A stretch of 64,000 nucleotides of DNA from assembly GCF_907164915.1 (NCBI RefSeq), contig NC_061865.1, positions 49,759,363 through 49,823,362 of the forward strand, given 5' to 3'. A model generated the notes under the pieces. That model saw only the letters and a list, made by a program, of their open reading frames with translations. It made no database searches and was not told where the DNA came from. Shown in pieces: positions 56,454-64,000 of this stretch; position 1 is the first letter of the stretch, and the number at the start of each line of letters is the position of its first letter. This stretch comes from Impatiens glandulifera (Eukaryota; Streptophyta; Magnoliopsida; Ericales; Balsaminaceae). Both the position numbers and the translations under genes were made by a program.

Positions 56454-58850
56454 ATTTAATCAACTCAATTCAATGGTGTCTGAGAATCCTTTGAACCTAA
56501 GGGAATGATTGTTAACATCTATACAAATACCACTTATTTAGTTCAAGTATCTTACAAGCATTAACTATAGTGTAATTTGAAGAAAAGCTTAAAGCTTTCT
56601 GTGTCTATTTTGTTGAAGAACTGTTATACAAAAACTCGAAAGCAAAATAAAATTTAATCTTCACTCAACCCTGATCTCCTTGATTTTGTACCCAAACTCA
56701 GCTACTTATTTGGAAAATTGATTTTCACACTGAATTTTTCTTTATTTCTTTGGATATTCTATAGTCCCTTCAAGTGGGGTTGTAGTACACGTTATGCATG
56801 ACTAACTTGCCACAAAAGTCGTGGAAGGTGTTTACTAGAAGTGCCTTAGTAAGTAAGGATGTCAACAATTTGTAGACGTGATAGAAGACAAAATGTTTGT
56901 CATTTCTATGTGCTTTTTGCGGTCGTGATTAACACTATTTAGCAATACTTATTGCACTTGGTTGTCAAATATAGTTGTTTCAATTAACCATTGTCTACCT
57001 AGAATGAGTGTAAAATCCAGCTTATCCATATCGCCTCACATCACAGAGACTGAGAGAAAATGGTTTTAAGTTCAACACTTCAACATTTAGATCAATACAC
57101 CGTCTTCTTATTGCTTCTCCATACAACCAAGTTTCCCTAGAGGTAGGTTCATAGTCCAAGGTAGAGCATGTGTCTTTTATGTAGCTCCAAGATTCAGTTT
57201 CTAGCTTCAGCAACCCTAGTTGTAATTGATTTCACCTCTAAACCTACATGTTTTTACCACAACTAATCATGACCCTGTGTTGCAGACTATTATGGGTGAT
57301 GCAGAGAATGCTCTACTCCAAAATAAGATTCAAACATAAGGTTGGTGGATCCAATAACCATCACAAAACTTGTCTTATAGCCAAAGACATTGATCAACAA
57401 CAAAGTAGGGATTATTATAGACTGCAATCGACAAAAATGTCTAATTTAATATCTAGATGCGAGTAATGCATTTTTACATGGTCAACTTAAAAATAAGTAT
57501 ACATGACTCAACCACACAACTTTGTTCATCTAAATCTTCCTAATCGTGTGGGTTGACTTCATAAGGTAGTTTATAGTCTTAAACATGATCTTGTACATAA
57601 TATGCTACTCTACTACTGAATCAAAATAGACACGCCTTAATTTCTATTTCTTGGTGACCAAGTGTCCACATATTTATTAATTTGGATATATAATCTTTAA
57701 TATAATCTCTCATCAATACATCAACCCCATTATCACTAGCTTAATTGAGGTTTTTTTCCTTTTGCACTACTTTCTAAGAGTCAAAGCTAGACGTACGACG
57801 AATAGCTTGATTCTCTCCCAATTCAAGTACAATCATATTCTAACTCAGGTCATATGCATCAAGTCAAACCATCATATACACTAGACTCATGATTCTAAGT
57901 GTCAGTTTTATGGTGAACATCTATATGGATCTTTTCAGTAAAGAAACATTATTGGAGTCCTTCAGTGCTCAACTCTTACTGGTCTGGAGTTGGTCTTCAC
58001 AGTCTATCTCACTGGACAACAATTAAGTGTGCCTTAAGGTAAAGGTATCTTCACTATATACCTTACAATGGACTTATGCTACGACCATCTCAAACTATAC
58101 ATCTTGTCGCTTACTCAGATACCGGTTGGGTGTGTAGATAATTGCCGACATACAACAAGATATTGCATTTTCTTAGGTGATGATTTTATTTCGTAGCATT
58201 GATAGGGTCTACCTATACCATACAAATTTACTAAATACTATGTTTATTGATATCCACATCAAAATGCCTCAACCAACTCATAGTTCTGCATTATAATGTG
58301 ACAAGCTTAAAGTTTATGCCTTTCATTTCAAAGGTGTTTAAGATATTGACTCAACAGTCAAAGTTGAGTCATAATCAACATTCAACATCCATCTCCAATA
58401 TCCCAAACTATCTCCTCTGATTCTCAACATATCCCGAATTCTTAGAAGTACCAACAAAACAAGAAAGGAAGAAAGAAAGAAATTGGAAGACCTAACTTAT
58501 AGGGATTTTTTTTCCCAAAAAAAACTTATAGGGATTTCTTATTTATATATCTTTTTCTACTGTGTGACTAATCATAAAACTATCAAAGAGCAGTCAGTGT
58601 CTGCATTCATTTTCATTTCTTCTAGGGTTTACACTTTTCAACAAACAAGAAAGAGACAGAGAGAAATAACATAGGTGATTTCAAAATCTTTTATAATTTC
58701 CTAAAGAATTTCATTTTTCATGTATTATCATTCTCTAGCTAGCTAGATCATTGTTCATAATACATACATTTCGTACAACTGTAAGCATTTATAATAGATC
58801 GAAGAATCAAAGTAAGTTAGTATTAGTTAATGAAGATCGAGCTCTTACCG
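56454..58850. other. region upstream of the VDAC start, with copia remnant
   Basis: No intact gene. 56454-57000 is AT-rich. On the - strand CTTAGGTTC and ATTCTCAG at about 56485-56500 could be acceptors of a leader intron. The remainder is a decayed copia pol (57240-58330) and low-complexity DNA. Confidence 0.45.
57240..58330 (+). pseudogene. decayed Ty1/copia pol fragment
   Basis: In shifting frames one reads pieces of the copia reverse transcriptase/RNase H order: a QNKIQ-like start near 57310, QQQSRDYY at about 57410, FLHGQ-like then VYMTQPHNFVHLNLPNRVG (57470-57560), SLKHDLVH, and LVAYSDTGWV at about 58105-58135. Stops and frameshifts are frequent. No LTRs were found beside it. Confidence 0.75.
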
Positions 58851-58854
58851 ACGG

Positions 58855-59095
58855 CAGAGCTAAACGATGGATTGGGGTAAGCCGCGAACTATCGCTTCAG
58901 AGGCGGCGACACCGTCCGTACGTAAGAGAGATTTAAAAGAAAGAAGAAATGGAAACAGAGAATCTGAAGTTTTTGGCCATGAATGAGATGACTGAAATGA
59001 AAAAGGTGGTCTGAACAATGATGATTTTCTAACGGGAGAAAAGGCATGATTAGTACCATTAGGTGGTAAGTTGGTAAAGGGAAATTGGATCAAAA
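58855..59095 (-). other. possible first (leader) exon on the - strand
   Basis: This less AT-rich stretch ends, on the - strand, in GCTCTGCCGTCG followed by GTAAGAGC, a good donor. Its open frame has no convincing start or family match. It could be the 5' leader exon of the VDAC gene, whose ATG lies 2.4 kb further on, or of an unrelated transcript. Confidence 0.3.
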
Positions 59096-59226
59096 TGACC
59101 CTAAAAATACCTTAAATGCGCTGTTTAATCGATCAAATGAACACTTTCAAATATTTTGACGGAATTATTTTGTAATAACGTGAAGTGAAGGACATGATGA
59201 TCTCGCGAAAGAAAAACATGTGAAAA

Positions 59227-59390
59227 GTCCAGAATGATCGTGTCCTTCGCATGTCGATCGTGTCACCCTTTGCGTGACGATCGTGTCCTTCGCTTCCAGT
59301 GACGATCGTGTCCTTCGAGTGACGATTGTGTCCTTCGAGTGACGATTGTGTCCTTTCACGTGACGATCGTACCCTTTGCGCGACGGAGTA
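59227..59390. repeat. 7 x about 21-bp tandem array
   Basis: Units follow GTGACGATCGTGTCCTTCG(A/C) with lengths of 20-25 bases and one or two changes each. The array is far richer in C and G than its surroundings and contains CGATCG palindromes. It reads as a repetitive peptide on the - strand, but nothing suggests a gene. Confidence 0.85.
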
Positions 59391-59670
59391 ATTTCACCGG
59401 TTTTCCTTCGCGTGACGCGACGGGATAATTTCATCAAATTTTTTAAAGTAGTTATTTACGCAACTAAATTTATACGCTATTCACCCGCGAATTTAATACC
59501 TTTCTCACTGTCATCTCGTCAAATTTTCCTTGATAACTGGTCAATAACATTTTTATAAATATATATAGTCTAATAAATTAAAAAATCATATTATTATAAA
59601 AAAATCAAATCTAATTTTTTTATAAACTATGAAGGTACAAAATGTAATTCTAAAATTATACAGGCTCTAA

Positions 59671-60426
59671 GACCACCCACAGTAGGGTGTCAAATTTTTT
59701 CATTTAACACCCTGTCACGTCAGCTTAACACCTCTTTTAACACCCACTTTTTAACATGTCATACATCAGCGTGTTATTCAAGGTATCAAAATTACTTTTT
59801 CACTTTCTCTCACTTCCACATCATTTAAACATATACATAATTTCATTTTTTTTAACCACAAACAATATTATTCATTACTTGATAAATCAAACATACAAAT
59901 ATTATTTAAAACGAAGAAGAAAACAAACACTCTAAACATTGATAATTTTTTAAATAGTGTTTTTAAAACTCTAATCGAGAGTTGTTCCAAATTTATTCCA
60001 AATGTGCATGGTAGAAAGAGTTGTAGTTTTGTGAAGGATCCATGAAAGAGTTTGAAGATTTCAAAAGAAAGGTGATACAAACAAGGATGATAATATAGTA
60101 GAAAATTTCTGAAATTTTTTGGTGTCCAAATGACACAAATCAAGTCTCTATTTATAGATCGTGAAAAATAAAAAATATTGATATAATTTTTTTTTTATTT
60201 TATTGATAAATTATTATTAAAATGTATTTTTAAAATAAGAAAACTAAAATCAAAAGGTAGATATTATCCTGCCACATGGCAGCCTCTCATTGGGCCAAAC
60301 AAAATTTGACACCCATGTCAAATTTTGACACCCAAAATTTGACACTCACTTTTGCCCCTGCTGCCTCCCACCCTCCTCTTTTGACACCCAAATGACACCC
60401 CAAATGCTCCCCTGCTGCGGCTGGTC
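59671..60426 (-). mobile_element. PIF/Harbinger element (756 bp), internally deleted
   Basis: The inverted ends are GACCACCCACAGTAGGG and, from the right, GACCAGCCGCAGCAGGG, flanked by the 3-bp duplication TAA (59668-59670 and 60427-60429). Subterminal DNA repeats TGACACCC/GGGTGTCA. On the - strand a TATAAATAG box near 60150 precedes an open frame starting at 60143 (NFRNFLLYYHPCLYHL), which resembles the beginning of the Myb-like first ORF of plant Harbinger elements. The transposase is missing. Confidence 0.85.
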
Positions 60427-60429
60427 TAA

Positions 60430-61484
60430 TAGAATTTTTTTTCTTTTTTCTGTTACAAGTAAAAAAAAGTTGAAAAAACATTATTATTATTTATTTTTTT
60501 CTTTGAAGGCTTTTCTAGTATTGGAGAGTGTCCAATTTTTTATTTTACCACTCAGATTTGAGTTGGTGTTATATTTTGTTCAATGCAACATCTTATTTAG
60601 CTAGTTCAGATTTTTTATCTCAAATTTTTGTGATCTGAACAATACTTTCCATATTGGGTAAGTCGTTTGTTACTCATATCATTATCCTCTGATTATGTTG
60701 GTGATATTTTCTTGAGTCTTTATCCGTCACTTTTTTAGTAGTAAAAAAAGATGAAATTATCAATTTTAGAATTGTTTTTCATGTTTTCGATAATGAGTTA
60801 TTTGATTTAAATTTTATGAAAGTTCTCTTACATCTATCATCTCATGATTTGTACGGGTTTTTTATAATCTTGGCAATATAGGTAGATAATCAATTATCAT
60901 TTAATATGAGCTTTTTCGGCGTTGTTTATCAACCATTGACTAAAGATAATTTCAATGGTTACTTATAATTTTTGGTAGAAATTCTTTTGATACCGTTTTA
61001 TTAGCTCAGTCGGCTTGTCCTACTTCAACACTCGTTTTTTAGGAATTCAAATGAGTTCGTTTTTAGTGGCCCTCAATAGATTGAATGATTGTTGGATTTT
61101 GTTGTTGGAAATTTTAATTTTTTAAATTGTTATTACAATTTAATATTTATATCAATTATTTGTATTGATTTTGTAGGTTTTATTTTGTATTATTTATTAA
61201 ATATTTTTTATATTTAATTCTTAATTGATTTAATATGAATTAATTACTTATAAAAAAAATTTAAAATAAAATAAAAAACAAGGAGGACACAAATAAACGC
61301 TCTATTTCGGTCTACTATCGATCAATTGAAAAAAGAAATCGCAAAATCGATTATAATTGAGTACTTACATTGTATTAATTTTATAAAAATGATAAAAAAA
61401 AATCAAAAGATGTATATTTGACCCGATTTGGTTACTTTATATATATATATATATATTTTTTGTGTTTTAACATTATTTTCTGTA
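60430..61484. other. AT-rich spacer before the viral insertion
   Basis: No gene or element ends were recognised. A short (TA)n run lies at 61438-61456. The virus-like homology starts just after GTGCAG at about 61493. Confidence 0.5.
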
Positions 61485-61493
61485 CTAGTGCAG

Positions 61494-62264
61494 ATTGCAT
61501 TTAAACCTTTAACCTTAGAGGGTTTGCTAGAGAGCTTTATGGCAGCTCTAAGAGATGGAAGAAATCTAAATTGGAAACAATCGCTAATGGGAATAATACA
61601 ATCCAGTTTAGCTCAGGGACCAGTTTATTTTAACGTTTTTCCAAACTTACAATTATCCTTATCTGATGCAAATATAACCGACTCCCTAACATTAAATGTT
61701 AAAACACATGGATATAATTATGCTCCCGGATTGGAAGTAATGTGTGTTTGTTATAGAATATACTATAAACCCTTATTCACTTTAAATCCAATATGTAGAA
61801 GAATGGACAAACCCAATAATGAAACAATTTTAATACAAACAAATTGTGATAAATCAAACATTACTAGTAGAAGACCAATTAAATGGGAAGAAATATCGTT
61901 CCCAGATAACTGGAAAATAGAACAAGCTGTACCTGTAAAACCACAGGTCCAGAATCATAGTAATATATTAGACATTTCTCAAAATGATGAGGGAAGTGTC
62001 GAAGTAAGATTTGACACAAACCTAAAGTTATGTCCAATACAAAGACATGGCTCTATGAAATCGTATATCTCACCATTAGATTACAAGGTCGAATACCCTT
62101 CTAGGGCATCCACCTCTCAAATAAGGGAAACAACGTTTTCAGAGGATTCGACTCCAATTACCGAAAAATTATATATCAATAGACAAAATATTGTTAGGGA
62201 AAATAATACACAAACCCTAAACGGACCAAAACTGATAATGTCGGAAATGGACTTTTCTATTTAG
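61494..62264 (+). pseudogene. viral movement protein remnant
   Basis: The region encodes the core of a 30K-type cell-to-cell movement protein; the N-terminus is missing at the insertion boundary. Family-like features are the GPVYFNVFP motif, the following LTLNVKTHGY stretch and the R-I-Y-Y motif (near 61755). A basic and polar C-terminal tail follows, ending at TAG (62262-62264). The open frame visible upstream to 61428 comes from host low-complexity DNA and is not viral. Confidence 0.8.
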
Positions 62265-62669
62265 ATGATCAGTACACCCAAAATAGACTTCAATACTGGT
62301 TCTCCAGCTAGAAAAATAATCTCCAATGAATTCAAAAATCCGGGTTATACCCAATTCAGAAAATGGTTTTTTGAAAGCTTTAACATTTCAGAAATAAAAC
62401 AATTTGAAAAAGAATTTTATGAATTATGTACTGCTAAAAATGCTTTAATCCCTTTTACCTCTTGGTTCATAAGCACCTATGTAAAAAATTATATTTCGGT
62501 AATTGAAAGAACTTTTAAATTAGAATCAGGGAAAACCTATTTAGGGACATATCCACCTCAACAACCTTTCCATATTGAAAAGGGAGAGAAAATAATAAAT
62601 TCCGCGCCATATAAAAATTTAATTGAAAATGATATACTCCCAATAACATGCAAGCATATTCATAATTAA
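62265..62669 (+). pseudogene. viral polyprotein linker domain remnant
   Basis: This 134-codon frame follows the TAG directly and in the same frame. It contains the WFF...F and IPFTSWFIS-type pattern seen between movement and coat domains of petuvirus/florendovirus-like polyproteins. It ends at TAA (62667-62669), and the next frame starts at ATG 62671. The boundary may be a true ORF junction or decay. Confidence 0.6.
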
Positions 62670-62670
62670 T

Positions 62671-63771
62671 ATGTTTGAACAACAAAATTACATAAGTCTG
62701 TTCCTAAATATTCTAGGAGAACAATTACAATCCATAGAAAATAAAATTGAAAAATTAATAAAATTAATAAATGAAATCAAACCAGGTGCGTTTAAAATAA
62801 CCCCAAAATAAAAAGAAGTTTTACCAACCTTCCAACCACCTCCAATCATATCTGATTTCAAACTAAGGCCAATGCAAGAATTTGAAAAAATTCTTGAAGA
62901 AAAATTTAGCAAGCTAAGTATTAAGACCTTAGACAAAGAAAACAGAGATCAGATTAATAAAATAGATAAATGGGCTGATAAGCCTATACAAAGTAAATTT
63001 TACTATAATAGACCAACACCAATGGATGTTTTACATGAAGAATACACAGATACAATTGATATTAGTTATTCAGGAAACAAAATATATGAATGGAATATTG
63101 ATGAATATTCAAACAAACAAATTTATAATACAGTACATATGATGTTAATGTACTCAACAGTTTGTAAAAATAGTAAAAATAGTGATAAAACAATAGCAAC
63201 AATGATTGTTACTGGATTTACTGGACAATTAAAAGGTTGGTGGGATAATTATTTTTCCCAAGAAAATAGAGATTCTATTCTTAACACTGTAAAACAAGAA
63301 AACAATAGTCTAACTGAACATGCGGTTTATACACTAGCAATTAACATCATTGAGCACTTTACGGGAAGGTTCAGTGATAATAGTGATACAATTAGAACAT
63401 TATTACAAAATCTAAGGTGTAAGACACTTTCAGATTTTAGATGGTATAAAAATACCTTTTTAAGTAGAGTTATGGAACTCCCAGAATGTAATAATGTACA
63501 TTGGAAATCAAAATTTATTGACGGTCTTCCTAGCCTATTTGCTGAAAGAGTTAGAAGGAACCTCAAAAAGAGTCATTCAATGATACCATATGAAACTTAT
63601 ACATATGGTGTATTAATAGATACTTGTATACAAGAAGGGCTAGCCTTATGTAATGAAATAAGGTTAAACCAACAAATTAAAAGACAGAGTCAAAGTGAAA
63701 GACAACAATTAGGTCAATTCTGCCAACAATTTGGTATAGATAGTCCGACATCTAGAAAAGAAAAAGGGTGA
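62671..63771 (+). pseudogene. viral coat-protein region remnant
   Basis: A short Lys/Glu-rich coiled-coil-like head (62671-62808) is cut by TAA at 62809-62811, and the same frame then continues to TGA at 63769-63771. The main block has the coat-protein-like pattern GQLKGWWDNY, ALNIIEHF-like and RWYKNTFLSRV. It is Lys/Arg/Asn-rich, as expected for a particle protein. Its frame differs from that of the movement region. Confidence 0.75.
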
Positions 63772-63773
63772 AG

Positions 63774-64000
63774 TATAATAGGTTTCACAAATATAGAAAA
63801 CCATCCCAAAAATACTCAGACATAAAAAATGAGAGGAGGGAAGAAAAGGCTAAACACAAGTCAAAAAATTTCAAAAATAATATGAAATGCCACAACTGTG
63901 GAAAATTTGGACACACAACAAAATACTGTTGGACAAAGAAAAAAATTAATAATCTTGAAATCCCAGAAGACATAAAAAGATTAATAATCCAAACTTTACA
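63774..64000 (+). pseudogene. viral nucleic-acid-binding CCHC region, runs off the window
   Basis: A frame shifted relative to the coat region is very rich in Lys and Arg. It then has the zinc knuckle CHNCGKFGHTTKYC (codons from about 63888), the standard C-X2-C-X4-H-X4-C spacing of pararetroviral coat proteins. It is open to the end of the window. Confidence 0.8.

Larger units (their letters stand above)
61485..64000 (+). mobile_element. endogenous pararetrovirus (Caulimoviridae), partial
   Basis: The + strand carries, in viral order, a movement-protein fragment, a linker domain, coat-protein homology and a CCHC zinc knuckle. This arrangement is typical of the Caulimoviridae. The style is closest to florendovirus or petuvirus polyproteins as I remember them. 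The left end begins inside the movement protein, so the copy is 5'-truncated. The right end runs off the window before protease and reverse transcriptase. In-frame stops at 62262-62264 and 62809-62811, a frame change near 62670 and another near 63770 break it. It is a fossil rather than an active virus. Confidence 0.88.

Noticed and set aside
59165..59437. 90-codon - strand frame rich in R, T and D
   Set aside because: It is simply the 21-bp tandem array read through; no start context or homology.
61428..61484. N-terminal part of the viral movement frame
   Set aside because: The first residues come from a (TA)n run and host DNA; viral homology starts only after about 61493.
62688..62936. - strand frame opposite the viral coat region
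   Set aside because: Antisense shadow of the pararetroviral coat frame.

Overview
The window is nuclear DNA of a flowering plant, most likely a eudicot. It is strongly AT-rich. Its genes have many short exons with GT-AG introns and encode plant organelle and endomembrane proteins. The DNA between and inside them is filled with plant transposons: Ty1/copia, hAT, Mutator-like MITEs, PIF/Harbinger, LINE and SINE copies, plus an endogenous pararetrovirus. The species cannot be named from the sequence.

Six protein genes can be reconstructed exon by exon. On the + strand: TIM21 of the mitochondrial inner-membrane protein import machinery (663-4257, 6 exons, 282 aa); a CBP3/UQCC1-type ubiquinol-cytochrome c chaperone for complex III assembly (5614-13064, 7 exons, 296 aa); bifunctional aspartokinase/homoserine dehydrogenase of the plastid aspartate pathway (25694-41160, 18 exons, 912 aa); and a small conserved-looking 102-aa protein (43271-44255, 4 exons). 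On the - strand: a YIP4/YIPF6-type Golgi membrane protein (46131-48411, 3 exons, 274 aa) and a divergent mitochondrial outer-membrane porin (VDAC, 50980-56453, 6 exons, 279 aa). Three of the six act in mitochondria. TIM21 and CBP3 are adjacent and begin with visibly homologous presequence exons.

Mobile DNA explains most of the rest. 15060-25179 is a nested stack. A worn Ty1/copia element (15600-23418, TSD TTTAA) carries a SINE in its 5' LTR, a 180-bp MITE in its integrase region and a 1.6-kb solo LTR in its reverse-transcriptase/RNase H region. That solo LTR holds an array of eleven 46-bp imperfect palindromes. The whole stack may sit inside an older hAT element. The AK-HSDH gene spans 15.5 kb for 2.7 kb of coding sequence because its introns took up a hAT element (27660-28456, TSD ATACAAGG), a small copia derivative (36176-37957, TSD TTTTG) and a repeat-rich composite insertion (about 31660-33915). 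A dispersed repeat family with about 59-bp subunits recurs at least six times. At the right edge lie a PIF/Harbinger element (59671-60426, TSD TAA) and a broken Caulimoviridae-type copy (61485 to the window end).

The best candidates for something new are the presequence exon shared by the neighbouring TIM21 and CBP3 genes, a second in-frame copy of VDAC exon 3 that could be an alternative exon, and the palindromic array in the solo LTR. No new multi-gene system is evident. Exon boundaries come from reading splice sites, phase and protein-family fit by eye; no alignment or transcript data were available.
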